From: Neodiprion pinetum
Lineage: Eukaryota > Arthropoda > Insecta > Hymenoptera > Diprionidae
Length of the DNA: 64,000 bases
Assembly (NCBI RefSeq): GCF_021155775.2
Contig: NC_060238.1
Coordinates: 5,132,001 to 5,196,000, forward strand
Direction of reading: 5' to 3'
Positions 12,354 to 24,325 of this stretch are shown here, in pieces (the first letter of the stretch is position 1; every line of letters begins with the position of its first letter). A program made the position numbers and the translations under genes. The notes under the pieces are model-generated. The model was given only the letters and a program-made list of their open reading frames with translations. It did not search any database and was not told the DNA's origin.

Positions 12354-13904
12354 ATAACTCAAAGCTCCAAGACAGTTATACGAACCCAAACCTCGTACCT
12401 TCGTGCGGGATCACACACGAATGCAAAATAGCTTCGAGCAAGTTACCAAGTACTAATTGATATTCGAGGAATGTTAACCCTGTCGGGCATGTCGCAGCTG
12501 CGACTCAAAATGTAATAATTCCCGCAAGTATAAAGAGACTTGACGGAGCTTTTGGGTTCGCCGAACTTTATACCTTGGAAGATTTTTCGTGGCAATATCT
12601 TTTTTTTTTTTTATCGTTCCGATTCTAAGGAATTCGTCATATGTTGTATATTCATTCCATTCACCTCGAGGTTTCTTCTCGGGTGTCGAATCGAAGGATC
12701 AACGGTTCGGCAATAAGACACGGGAGAAAAGGACCTTTAACGCATCGGCACCCGGATATTTTAGCTTCGCACAGCATGGCACCAGTTATGGAAACGCGGA
12801 TAATGAAGCTACTCTAATTTTGGTCCGGATGCTTAATTTCATTTGGTTAAGCCAGGGGGGATTGGTTCTGTGAAATTACTGGATTACTCGGGAATCCCCA
12901 GAACACGTTTGCTTTCCGTCTCTCCATATCTCTCTCTTCCTCTCTGATGACCTCCGGCTCTGTGTTTTAGAAAATATCACCCAAGCCCTCAGCAGACATT
13001 TTGGCTCACAAAACTGATTCAGGTCAGCAATTGCAGTAAATCCCAACTGAATCCTTTCAGCGTTTAGGCATCTAGAAGGATACTAATTTGGCGATAAGTA
13101 TCGCCTGGCAAGATTTCGTGGCGAGAATTTAGTTGCCGGATGTATCCGTGTTTTCTATTTATACTCGAGTAATGACTTTTGTGAAACAGCTATTTCGATG
13201 TCCATTTTTACGTAGGTCAATCATTTCGTTCATGATTTTGTGGGTCCTCATGCCGATTTCACATTGCCAAGTATTAAGCTCTCGTTCGTAAAAGATTATT
13301 CATTGACCAAGCCATTGGAAGCAATCACGTTGAATCGGTGACTAGAAATATCTGGCTATTAAAGTTCCTTGGGCGTGGAGTACAGGTTAAAATGAACTGG
13401 GATATCAAAAGAGTTCAGGTACCAATGATGGCTTGAATTTCAGGAAACGTCGCAGCGATGCACGAAATAGAGTTCCGATCCTCGATTACTTGCAATGCAC
13501 GATTCGAAAGGGAGATACGTAACTTTGCCAGAAAATTATCTCCAACTGGCGACTACTTGGTTCTTGTTAAATTAGTAAACTGTAAAACCGAATGACGTTT
13601 GAAACTATGACGAGGATAATGAGGCGAGTGTATCAGTTATTGACCCGTATCGGTTGTATCCTTAGTTCTGAAATCACCAAAAAATAAATTTGCAGCGTCT
13701 AACCCTCCAGCGATTGGTTCTGGTCGTCGAGAGATTCACAATATGTCCCGTCCATTTATGATTTTGGAAAATAGAAGGTTCAATGATTGGGTCTAAACGT
13801 GTCAATGACTGGTACACTTTAACCCGATCGTGTAAAACGTACAATATGGATCTATCGCAAAGTCGTGAAGTTGCGTGCCCAACGAAATGGCGAATCGTAT
13901 GGTC

Positions 13905-13943
13905 TGATCAATTCTGAACATCTTCTTGCACTTTGTGTTACAG
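13905..13943 (+). other. 3' splice site of the 5-HT7 last exon
   Basis: A pyrimidine-rich stretch (tcttcttgcactttgtgtta) ends in CAG at 13941-13943, directly before the receptor reading frame. CTGAT and CTGAA motifs about 20-45 bases upstream are plausible branch points. The frame gives a phase-0 intron in the third intracellular loop. The reading frame stays open for some codons upstream of the AG, but those residues look intronic. Placement is inferred from motif and homology. Confidence 0.75.
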
Positions 13944-14570
13944 TGCAGCAGCAACGCGGTGAGATGCTTCGCCGGAGGACCAAGAAGAAGCAACGAGTCC
14001 CAGTGCCCGATGTTGCAGAAGGTGGATAAGCACACGTCGTCGGGAGCGGCGTCGATACCGATGGCGACAAAGTCGACGATAATTCGTAATCACTTGAACA
14101 GCACGTGCAGCGTGACAAATTCACCGCATCGTAAAAAGCTGCGATTCCAATTGGCCAAGGAGCGCAAGGCGAGCACGACCCTGGGGATAATAATGAGCGC
14201 TTTCATCGTCTGTTGGCTACCGTTTTTCGTCCTGGCTTTGGTCAGGCCGTTCCTAAACGAATCCAACGCCATTCCAGCCGCGCTTTCGAGTCTCTTTCTA
14301 TGGTTGGGCTACTGCAACAGCCTACTGAACCCAATAATTTACGCGACCCTCAACAGGGACTTCCGGAAACCGTTTAGGGAGATACTGTACTTCCGTTGCG
14401 GCAACCTGAACCACATGATGAGGGAGGAGTTTTACCAGAGCCAGTACGGTGACCCCGTTAATAATCACGTGACCAGAGCTTGCGACTTGGAGAGCGGAGG
14501 ACGTTTGGAAAGCCACGGCGTCGAGGCGCTCGACGTAGCTTCCAATCCGGCAAACGAAAGCTTTCTATGA
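13944..14570 (+). CDS. 5-HT7: 5-HT7-like serotonin receptor, last coding exon
   Basis: C-terminal part of a Gs-type biogenic-amine G-protein-coupled receptor of the plasma membrane; insect 5-HT7 receptors bind serotonin and raise cAMP (family knowledge). The exon encodes 208 residues then TGA. Numbered from the exon start: residues 1-70 are a polar third intracellular loop rich in Ser, Lys and Arg; KERKASTT (72-79) leads into TM6 (about 80-101) with the CWLP toggle motif at 90-93; TM7 (about 112-133) contains SLFLWLGYCNS and the NPIIY motif at 129-133; helix 8 is LNRDFRKPF, followed by YFRC with Cys152 as a possible palmitoylation site. The tail GNLNHMMREEFYQSQYGDP is what I recall as typical of insect 5-HT7 rather than 5-HT1 or octopamine receptors. 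The last residues ESFL fit a class I PDZ ligand. The start is set by a splice acceptor, not an ATG; TM1-TM5 are not visible in the window. Confidence 0.93.
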   Translation, partial: CSSNAVRCFAGGPRRSNESQCPMLQKVDKHTSSGAASIPMATKSTIIRNHLNSTCSVTNSPHRKKLRFQLAKERKASTTLGIIMSAFIVCWLPFFVLALVRPFLNESNAIPAALSSLFLWLGYCNSLLNPIIYATLNRDFRKPFREILYFRCGNLNHMMREEFYQSQYGDPVNNHVTRACDLESGGRLESHGVEALDVASNPANESFL

Positions 14571-15660
14571 TCCACGTGGAACGCTTTGTCGATATACGAG
14601 CTAAGTGATACCGCGAGAGTTAACAACGAGGATTAGCCGCGTGATTTTTTCTACCGAAAACACGTGGCGAACACCTCTCTCAAGGTCAGACGAATAACCC
14701 CGTTCTTTCCAAGACACTTGACGATGGTCCCTTTCGATGGACATGCCAAGGATATTGGGGATTCTGACTAGATACAAAAACGAACAAACAAGATGAAGAA
14801 AATGGAGAAGAAGAAGAGGAGTGGAAAAAAATTGTACGGAAATTGTGAAAAATGAAGGTATGCCGAACGGCTGTGATGTGCAGGCGGCTTGTCAATAAGA
14901 AGATGGATGACCGGCGCCGATGGCGCCGGAGAAAGATAAAAAAAAAAAGTAAACCCATACATAGACTGGACGGTGTCGATGAGATATGATGAATGAAAAG
15001 AGAGAGAGAGAGGGAGAGAGAGGGAGGGAGGTGAAAGGGAGAGGACGCGTAAAAATACAAAATTTCACGCGAAAATGAGAGTATAAATCGCGATCGAAAG
15101 GTAGTTTACCATACGTGTTCCTTACAAATGTGCCGAGGCCTTGCGATTTCAGGCTCAGAAATTGGCTGCGTGAGATTTCTTTTCTCCCTAATAGTAAATT
15201 AGAGGTACGTGAATATATACCGTGAAATTGCGAGTACCTACCTTGTGATAAGGGATTGATCGAACAACGTTACCCGGCATTACACGAAAATTACTCGACA
15301 GATCGAAGCTGCTTATAACTGACGATAAAGGTAATGGAAAAATAGCAAGAAAATGTGAAAGGTCGCGTTGGTTAGCGGACAATTGTTTTTATCCCACGAG
15401 GTTAAACAAGCCGTTTATCAAGTAAATGTTTACCTTGAATTTGACGTCACGTTACAGAGATGTATACAATATTGCAATTGGACATCTGGCATGGACTGGA
15501 AGCGCTCGAACCTGTAAGGGTTACAAGAATATACTTGTACATTGAAAAAATAATAATCGTCCACGATGTGAAACTGTATATTATATATCGGCTGGCGAGA
15601 AGCGACGCTGAGCAGATATCGAGTGTTCGCGTTTGTTAAACACCGGACAGAAATAAAAAA
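14571..15660 (+). other. Probable 3' UTR of the 5-HT7-like gene
   Basis: Sequence after the receptor stop codon. The first AATAAA I see downstream on the + strand is at 15652-15657, immediately before an A-run; another is at 15842-15847. Either could be the poly(A) signal, giving a 3' UTR of about 1.1-1.3 kb. The A-run also makes internal priming likely, so the end is uncertain. The stretch contains a purine (GA) microsatellite near 15.0 kb. Confidence 0.4.
14997..15045 (+). repeat. GA-rich purine tract
   Basis: GA dinucleotides interrupted by GGGA steps, inside the probable 3' UTR. Confidence 0.85.
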
Positions 15661-17808
15661 AAATCGAAAGATGATTAACAAAAAAAAAAAAGAAAAGAAA
15701 AAGCAAAGAAACAGGAAACTATATCGACCTTCTCTCCTCCGTTGTAAAAATTACGATACGACTCTGAACGCGGATGGAGGGGAAAGAAAAAGAAAATTCC
15801 ATTTCGAGATTTCTATGGAAAGAAACGCTGTTCGACGTGTCAATAAAGATTATATCCAACGTGCGTGACAAAATCGGCAGGCGGACTAGGACGAAGGGTG
15901 AATGCCCGATGTACACCCAACCAAGTAGGGCCAAGTATTTCGATTCTTCGAAAAAAAGGAGGGGGGGGGGGGGGTGGGTGGAGGGAAGGAAAAAAAAAAT
16001 ACCCAATCATCTTGTCAACCGAGCACACACTGGAGCTACTGCGTCTCGTCGTGTCGTACGGCTCGACTGATCAAACATGACGAATTGCGTTCCAACTAAA
16101 CAAACAGAATCGTTCCTTTTCTATTCACGTCTGCATTGATATTTGCAAGAAATTTGTGATCCATGTTAAGCCTACTTGGCCGATAATTTTCAGTCCCAGT
16201 TTTCTTCTTTTTTTTTTTTTTTTTGGTCAACGATGTAGAGTACTGGAAGAAAGATAAAGGAGAGTGATCGGTAATGAAGAGAGAGAGAGAGAGGAAGTGA
16301 GAGATCGTTTTAGTGATTGAAACATTTTTTTAAACCTATTTCCGGTAGCATTTTAAAAGTGAATTTTGAAACAGAGACTTTAGAGTGAATTGAAATGTAG
16401 GGTACTAGTCAAAATACTTGTAGTTCTAGTTTTGTGATAAATTTTACGAATTACTTTTTATCGGTATGTCTAATCAATCAAAATATTTCTACGATCGCAT
16501 AAAAATCCATATACGAATTTGTTAGAAATTGGCCGGATGAGTCGTGAAATTTGGTGAGAAATACTATTATTTGAAAATCGATATACTTACGAGAAGTTGG
16601 TACGTTGATTGTTTAAAAGAAAAATAACCATTATTATAATACTGTTACTATCGTTATTACTATTTATTAAGTCTGTGTTACGCTTAAATTATTTAATATT
16701 TAAGAAAAATATTCTTTTTTTTTTCGCAATCCACAACCAAAGAATTAACTCCGGAGTTAAAAATTAACGGTGTTGGTTATATTTATCATGTATGATATAA
16801 TAATTATAATATATGCATATTATATTGTCGTATAGAAAGAATAACAAGGCTCTGAAACTAAGATTGATTTCAGTTTCGCGAGTAAATCTCTTGACGGATT
16901 ATCCCTGCACGGTGAAAAACTTTGTTGAGAAACTTTTTTTTTTTTTTTGTTTTTCCGTTCACCCCCTCCCTGGTTTACTCAATCTATCGTTTTTACAGAG
17001 CTAGGCCATTAGTCCCATCCGTCAGAGTAGATTAGTGCCAAAATAATTGATCCAGCAGCGGTTCGTCAACAATTGAGTAATTGTTCATTCCCGTAGCGAT
17101 TGTTCACTTTTGACAATTCGCTAACAGTGCGAGTATCGCAAAGAGATCCAGAAACTAGTCAATGACGTGCGAATAGTTATGCATCACGAGACTTGAAGTT
17201 GCGGTATATGCAAATTTTACAATTACTTTTCAAGTACCGTGCTTCGTTTGCAAATTCACACGGTTTTCGATCCGCTCAAACACATCCAAAAGAATTAAAC
17301 CGGTGGTAGAGTTAAACCGGTTCATGTACAGTAATGGAAAGAGAAAAAGGAATCGTGTCGTTTCGACAATAACGAAACGATTCTCGTTATTTATAATCGC
17401 AGGAAATTAATATCCGTTGACTTACTCGCGGTTCTTATTACTTGCTTTTTCTTTTTTCTTCGCCATCTCTTGATTTATCTCGTGAAAGTTTTCGCTCCAA
17501 TCTCGGAACGCGTCTTTAAGATAGCAGCTTTAAGGGACGGATAGACCGTAATCGATCCTGAAATTTGCCAAAGCAACAATCAAGTCCGGGACAATCATTC
17601 GATTGGCAAAATTGTCAGATCGGAAATTGGCAGTCGGACTTTATTCCTCACTCTTCGGCGTCTTACACTTGATCTATAAACGGTTTCAGCTGACAGTGCG
17701 TGCATAGAGAAGTGACCAAAAAATATATCGTCGAGGGTAACAAATCGCGAAACACATTACCTTATAAACAATCAAATAATAACCCGAATAATTACAGTTG
17801 TGGATAGA
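15661..17808. other. Gene-free stretch downstream of 5-HT7
   Basis: No convincing exon. It contains a second AATAAA (15842), a G-run followed by an A-run near 15960-16000, a T-run at 16205-16224, a short GA tract near 16277 and generally AT-rich DNA. Open frames on both strands around 15.7-16.1 kb arise from the purine-rich composition. Confidence 0.5.
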
Positions 17809-18276
17809 TTGAACGGTGATAATAACAAGGAAGTTATCCCAGATTTGATTTCTTTTGTAACACGTTATAGTAGACTAAAAACTAAGCTACAAGTATTTGT
17901 TTTCAACTGCCATTAAACATTTTAAGGGGGTGAAACCACCGTCCAAAGCGAGGCATGTCGAACGGCGATTTGGCAGTTTTTTTTTTTTCTTCTTTCTTGT
18001 TTTACTTGAGAAAACTACATTTTTCATTTCTCGTTGTGAGAAAACTTTTTCAGTTGTATTGGTTTAGAAACATTACGTCCCTGTGTGCGAAACTGCCAAA
18101 TCGTTTCTTGACATGCCTTACTTTGGAGGGTGTTTTTACCCCCTCAAAGTATTTAGTGGTAGGCAAAAAAAAAAAAGACGTATCGCTTAGTTTTTAATCT
18201 ACTATGACGCGTTAGAAAAGAAATCAAATCTTAGAGATCGATCTGGGAAAACTTCCTTGTAAGTCTGTCGTGTTAA
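17809..18276 (+). mobile_element. Foldback element with ~150-bp inverted arms
   Basis: The left arm (from about 17825 to 17990) and right arm (about 18090-18262) are long imperfect inverted repeats; both contain aaggaagtt.tcccag, gatttgatttcttttgtaac-like, aaaaactaag, and gatttggcagttt blocks. Outermost tetramers are TTGA on the left and TTAA on the right, so a degenerate TTAA duplication is possible. The reading frame at 17955-18197 merely crosses the T-rich loop. A single right arm of the same family lies at 47262-47434. Confidence 0.75.
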
Positions 18277-19343
18277 ATTTGAGTTGTGTCTGATCTAAAC
18301 GTGTATTCGTTTAATCGTAATCGTAAATAGAATCACCCCCGAGGTTATTTCCGGTTTAGCGAACCGTCCGATTGGTTGTTAAAACTCGAGAAGACAGTAT
18401 CGCCCGCATTATTTGCAAATCAATTATTTTTTAACAACCTGTTTCCAATACACCGTTCAACAGTCCTTTCTTCCCTCACGAGAACCAGACGATCAATAAT
18501 ACAGACGTTGAATTTCTTACCGAATCAACTATTTTCGCATCGGATACCGTGCAACATGTGCTTGGGTCACTGTTTCATCGACTTTAACCTCATTTCGCCC
18601 AATCCGCTTCTCCATTATCTGCAACCTGGTGTTTTTCATTCAGGTGCTTGCACGGTAACTTGCATGAAGTAGGCACGTAGATTCGTAACAAAGATCGAAC
18701 GATCGATCGAACATCCAGAGTCTCGTTTGGAAGGTGTAAGAGATTCTCTTTGGCGAGACGATTCTCGGATTATCACCCCACCTACCAAAGTTACCTACCA
18801 TGTTCCCCCTTACATCCTGTTGCTCGCAGCTCATTGCGAGTCAACTCGGCAAATTAGTCCGTCACCAATGTTCCTTTCATCAAGTAGGCACACTGTACAG
18901 GCCATTCGGTTCCGCAGGTTGTGAGGTGAGCCAATTGCTACTAGGGATAAATTCCTTTCACGCTTTCACACTCGACTGATGATTAGCTGATCAGTGAGAT
19001 GCTCTCGTTAAAGGTACACAGCCAAGATTGAGCGTTGTTAATTTCGACTCTCCCGGTCGGATGATCAAGAATGCAAATATTAATCAAGGCTGAAGACTGG
19101 TATCTGCATCCATTCGAATAAACAATTTTTCTCATTTTTCAATCTTTGATATCAGTCAAAGTTCCGTCGACCCGTTTGCTATTTTTCGTTGATGATCGAT
19201 CCGCAATTCATACCGTAATTGTACAGGTGATATTCTTCTGCCGCTTAGATAGGTATCGAATTTATCCCAACTCAGTGTATGGCAATAAACGGATTGGCCG
19301 AAAGAGATCAAGTGCGTGGAATTAACAATGCTTTCGAGTACTT
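18277..19343. other. Gene-free stretch
   Basis: AT-rich DNA without recognisable genes or repeats. Two overlapping open frames near 18.6-18.9 kb on opposite strands are of chance length. Confidence 0.4.
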
Positions 19344-19787
19344 CTAGGGTGGTTTTTATTTAGATTGTTGATGAAATTTATCCACTCCACCCCCCCAAAA
19401 TTAACTTCAACTAATTCAAACACAATTTTCTAATTTTTTTTCAGATTTAGACCACAATTTTAAGATAGTCCGCTTTGTGGTCGAAGTTTCTTATGGAAAT
19501 GAAATGGGAAAAACTTTTTTTTCTCAAAGTATATATTTTATTGTAAGAGTAATAATGTTCCGAAAAATCTGTAACTTCGAGATCTTAGTAGGTATTAGTG
19601 CTGCTATCTGAAAAAAAATACACATCATCGTATCAGGCTATCTTCACGAATTGCAAACCCTAGAATTTAAGTTTTTTTTTTTTCTTCTTTGTACTTAGAG
19701 GATATTTTTCCCATGTTATTTCCACAGGAAACTTCGATCACAAAGCCGACTATCTTAAAGTTGAGGTAAAAATAAGGACCACCCTAG
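19344..19787 (+). mobile_element. 444-bp foldback MITE with CTAGGGTGG ends
   Basis: Begins CTAGGGTGGTTTTTATTT and ends with the reverse complement CCACCCTAG after gtaaaaataagga. The inverted homology continues inward: aagatagtccgctttgtggtc on the left is mirrored by gaccacaa-like sequence ending actatctt on the right, and ggaaat...gggaaaaa by tttttccca...atttcc. There is no clear flanking duplication and no coding capacity. Confidence 0.78.
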
Positions 19788-19812
19788 CGTACGTCATAAC
19801 TGCAGTGATTTG

Positions 19813-20063
19813 TTAACGACTGGATGGTCCGTCGTCCGCCACAATTTAATGCGCATGCACGACAATTGCCAGGGTTACCAACCGCCGGTAATATAACTTC
19901 AAAAATTGTCACTGTCGTCGCTGGCAGTTGTGCTCTAGATCGACAGGTTTAACATTTTTTGAGGTTACGTTCGCGACGGTTGGTCACCCTGACAAACAAC
20001 TGCTTTCGAATTTTAGCGCGTGCGCGTTAAACTTTAGCAGACGACGGGCCATTCGGTCGTTAG
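19813..20063 (+). mobile_element. TTAA-flanked foldback MITE, copy 1
   Basis: Left end TTAACGACTGGATGGTCCG mirrors the right end (reverse complement CTAACGACCGAATGGCCCG), followed on both sides by cgtcgtc, a gcgcatgc/gcgcacgc block and accaaccg. The right flank is TTAG instead of TTAA. The same termini and interior (tggcagttgtgctc, ttttgaggtta, gacggttggtca) occur at 44965-45367. TTAA duplication is the hallmark of piggyBac-type transposition (family knowledge). Confidence 0.8.
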
Positions 20064-21887
20064 AAGTTCATCCTGTATATTTACAGGTATACGAATCACC
20101 GAGTGTTATTTCCGTAAAGCCAATCGAACAGTTCCCGATTTCGTAGCTATGACAACGCAATCAAAATACTAGGTACCTGTTAATACTGCGCTACAAGGGA
20201 GCTTTGTAGTCTTAGAGTAAATGTCTAGAACGAATCAGCGTCGGATTTCAAGTGATTTATCTTCGGTTTGAGTAGATACGATTATTTTTACGGCGTCGAA
20301 GAGTTTCGCAGCAAATTCGCATCGTCTGTGACAACGCCGTGCATTCTGTGATTTCGAATACTAATCGTGAGCATTTTCAAGCTTTATTCGTTGACTGTAA
20401 AATTCGGTGATATTTTTATCAGGAAATTTTTGCAACGCGTGTTGTTTATTTTGCAATACCGAATAACGCGACAATTACCGACTGACGAATGGCTTGTAAT
20501 ATCTAGGTCTACTTTTATTTGTACTAAGGCGTATAACCCTGTGGTATCAAAATTGCATCCTCAACATTCTATCTGGTCTCGCCTTTGTGATTTGAAAGAA
20601 ATCCGTGTGTTAGTTAAGTGTTAGGATTTGTCAAAACAGTGTAAATTTCCTGTAAATAAAAAGAAAAAAATTCTATTAAGTATATTACATTATTCACATT
20701 ATATATAAAGTTAGAATGAAATCGAATCGGTTGAAATAGTTTGAAAACTTCTGTATCGTATTTGTTATACGATATTAGCTATAGTATTATAAATAGGTAA
20801 TAATCAATTATGCTTAGTAAACTGCTTGTCAATTTAGTCTTTTTCTATAAACGGTATACGTGAGTGAACGCGAGTGAATGATAAATAGGCGAATCAATAT
20901 ATTACACGAGATGTGTAAACTTATGTAGTTAAAATTAGGGCATTTTTCGACCAATAATTGTGTATCCTGTATAAATTATTCTAGAAATAAATAAATGAAA
21001 TCTTTGCATCATAAGATTGTCCCGATTATGGGATATTATACTTTTATCGATGATGTAGTTAATTCTCTAGAGCTGGCGTACATGTATCTATACTATATTA
21101 GGGTCTTCTGAAAATGAAAAGTTTTTTTTGTCTTCAAACTTTCATCAAAATTCTGATAGAATATCTCAAATTAAACATCTTAACCAAACATGAGCTTTTA
21201 ATATTGATATTTAGAAGTGCTTATTTTATTTCTTCCATTTTCCATTTAAATAATGCGCGAAAAAAGAAAATCGGCAAGCTTCTGAATTTTTTTTTTCTTT
21301 CAAACAGCTTTACTCATAAACCATCTAAATACACATTCTTGTAGCAAATTTTACGCTCTATTAAAAAATATAGAGATAGAATTTTCCTAACTCTAACTAA
21401 TTAACAGATATTTAAGACGACTCAATGTTTATAGGCGAATATCTCTTAAATCGATTAAAGTCAGAAAAATTCTATCTCGGTACTTTTTTATACAGTGTAA
21501 AATTTTCTATAAGAATCTATATTTAAATAGTTTGCGAGTCAAGCAGTTTACGTAAAAAAAAAATTCTAAAATTTCCCTAAAGTTTCTTAAATGGAATATG
21601 AAAAAAATAAAATAGGAACCTCCAAATATCAATATTAAGAGCTCATATATGTACGAGATATTCTACTTGAGATGTTCTACCGGAATTTTGGTGCCCGTTT
21701 GGAAAAAGAAAATTGTTTTTTTTTTTCTATATATATATAACACATATATATAGCGTACACGTATAAAATATATAAATCATTCCTCAAAAGACAATCATTT
21801 CGACACTCGTTTTAGTAGTTATTGCATAGTTACATTCCAACAACTTATTAAGCTTGCTGGATACAAGTCGATAGAATTTTAACGCTA

Positions 21888-21966
21888 CTACAATAATAAT
21901 AGAAACGGTGGTTGTAATAACAATAATAATAATAACAATATTAATAATAATAATAATAATAACAAT
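21888..21966 (+). repeat. AAT/AAC imperfect microsatellite
   Basis: Runs of AATAAT interrupted by AAC and a short unique piece; followed by an A-run. Confidence 0.85.
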
Positions 21967-24227
21967 GATCGACAAAAAAAAAAAAAAAAAAACGGCATCT
22001 GAGAGGCATTTTTGCTGTACATAAGTACTATTGCATACGGAGTATATTGTATAATAACAACACCTTGGCCATCCGGTAAGTTATTGTATTCTGCTGACAA
22101 TGAGGCGCAATTTCTTCTCGTAGAGAGGCTTGCCTGGGTATTATTATCGTTGTGCGTGCATGATTTACAACTTCGCATCCAACGCTGGGACGACGGTGTT
22201 CTCATAGCTGATTATACGATCCTGATGGGGGTTGCGGGTGAGAATCCCTGAGAGATGGAGGAATTTCTACGATGCAAAGTTAGCTGAATCGCGGCTTTTG
22301 GCATCGTTGAAACTTCAAAGTCTGAAAATTCGAGCCTAATTTAGAACAATTTACGTTTGTCACCTCGTTCATTACGATTTGTTGAGATTAATTGGGTCAA
22401 ACTTTTCACATTTGGATTGTACGGAAACAAATTAACGACACCCGAAAATAATACACGTCTCGATTAAACATTGTTTTTCATTATTCTGATTTTTACAATT
22501 ACCTTAGTTCGCCTTATCGTTCGGATTCCGAGGGTGGTGGTTGAAAAAAAAAAAATATATTAAAAAATATTAAAAAAAAAAAAAAACAACGAAGACAAAT
22601 TGTAACGGATATTCCACCCTCAGGCAGCGAAAAAGTTGTTGGGATCACTTTAGTATTCATATAGATTTTGGTTACCAATTTTATTTTATTTTTTACTGTA
22701 TAATAAGCAGAAGTTACTGAACAAAGTTTGAACAGAACTGTTTGTTATTGGCGAATAAACGCTTCGGTTGTATTTGCGTTGTTACAAATTGGATGAATTC
22801 TCTTTTAATCTCGTTTAATAATGATAAATTCGGCATGATTTTCATGTCACTTATTACGTATACCTTTTCTCAGATTCTGTTGTAAATTGGCACGAAATTC
22901 CGTATTCTATGCATAACCGCAAAATTTTACAAGATCTTTCAAAAGAAAATTTAAGGGGAGAATTAAAGGGATGCAAGTGTCGTTTTTTTCAATATAATTT
23001 TAGAAACACTGAGAGCGCACAAATAACAGTGTTCCAGTTTGGTTTTTTCTGAAACGTTTTGTCGACAATAGTCGAAATATCATTTTGCGAATTCAATGGC
23101 TTGCTTTTTACAACCGAAATCAGCTTCTTCTCCGTTCAAATTCCTGCATATATTGCAATATTTTCTCACATATATTCAAAATCGAAACTTTGTTAATCAG
23201 GTTCAGTTATAGCTTTTTTAAACAAAGGAACGTCTTCCATGTTTTTTCAAGGATGTCACGCAGCTCAAATACATATTCATTGCAAACGAGCATTCAATCA
23301 TTATATATATATACAATACTGTAAATTTATGTTAGTCAATTTGATGAAATAATTGCACCGAACGTTTGGACTGTTAAAAAATTTCACGTCATATGAATAA
23401 TTTTTTTTTTTTTTTTCTTTTAATTTATGACACGGCCTTTGATAATCCCAATCTCTGTTTACCTGTATAATGTATACTTGATCAACTCGTGAGGAGGAGC
23501 TCATAAATTCAATTTTTATTCAAGTTTGTAGAATAGTCTCCGAAAAAATCGTTGAGAAATACATCAACAGATTTCTTTACAACCCATGTTATACGATTTG
23601 ACCTTTCTTTCGAAAAGTACTGTAAGTAAAAGAAATGTACAACGAGCATAAATACCCGTTCGTTCATAATTTCTCTCTATGGATTTTAGGTAGTTTTGAG
23701 CATCGTAATTAACAAAAATCCGTGTTAGCTTGCAACGTGATTCTAGGTCTTATACGTAGCAAGTGACACCTATTACCTATCCTAGCCAAAAGGTAAGAGA
23801 TCTTTTTTTATTCAAGTTACGAAGCGAGAGAAAAATCGTTCCCTACAGTTTTGAACCGAATTAAAACGCTGCGTTGTGTAATTGTTATGGGAAAATTTTA
23901 TGGGAATGTGCAAAGGAAAGTTTAAATTTTTATTTCCTTCTTTTTTTTTTTTTTTGTCTCTTTTTCTTTACAATGATCGATGCTAGTAAAAATAACCAAA
24001 AAAAAAAACAATTTCAAGTCGGTTTAGTTGGTACCACAATTATTGACTCGCGGTACAATTATTACTCGAATGAAAATAATTGTTTATCTGTAACTGACAG
24101 TGAGAGAGGCTATCTTACTTCGGAAGATGAAATTCAATGTTAATTAATTAATTATCCTATAAAAATTGTATTTAAGGACTATTTATTTTCATAGAAGCTA
24201 TTAGATATTAACGATTACTGTACATAG

Positions 24228-24228
<1 letters not shown>

Positions 24229-24324
<96 letters not shown>

Positions 24325-24325
24325 G
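24229..24325 (+). repeat. (AAT)n microsatellite, about 32 copies
   Basis: Near-perfect AAT array of about 97 bp. The poly-isoleucine frame on the minus strand is a consequence of the repeat, not a gene. Confidence 0.97.

Larger units (their letters stand above)
216..13904 (+). other. Probable 5-HT7 intronic DNA, no exon recognised
   Basis: No reading frame here resembles TM1-TM5 of an amine receptor, so the upstream exons are either short and missed or lie before the window. By inference most of this stretch is the last intron; insect 5-HT7 genes often have very large introns. Open frames exist (for example 6514-6837 + and 10699-11115 -), but they are of chance length for AT-rich DNA and show no recognisable domain. 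Contents that can be named (MITEs, tandem repeats, a hairpin, simple repeats) are listed separately; the rest is unremarkable AT-rich sequence with many poly-A and poly-T runs. Confidence 0.5.

Noticed and set aside
13802..14516. Minus-strand frames overlapping the receptor exon
   Set aside because: Antisense shadows of the 5-HT7 coding sequence; the + strand frame has the GPCR motifs.
14686..15060. 124-codon minus-strand frame with Ser and Phe runs
   Set aside because: Created by the GA-rich tract in the probable 3' UTR.
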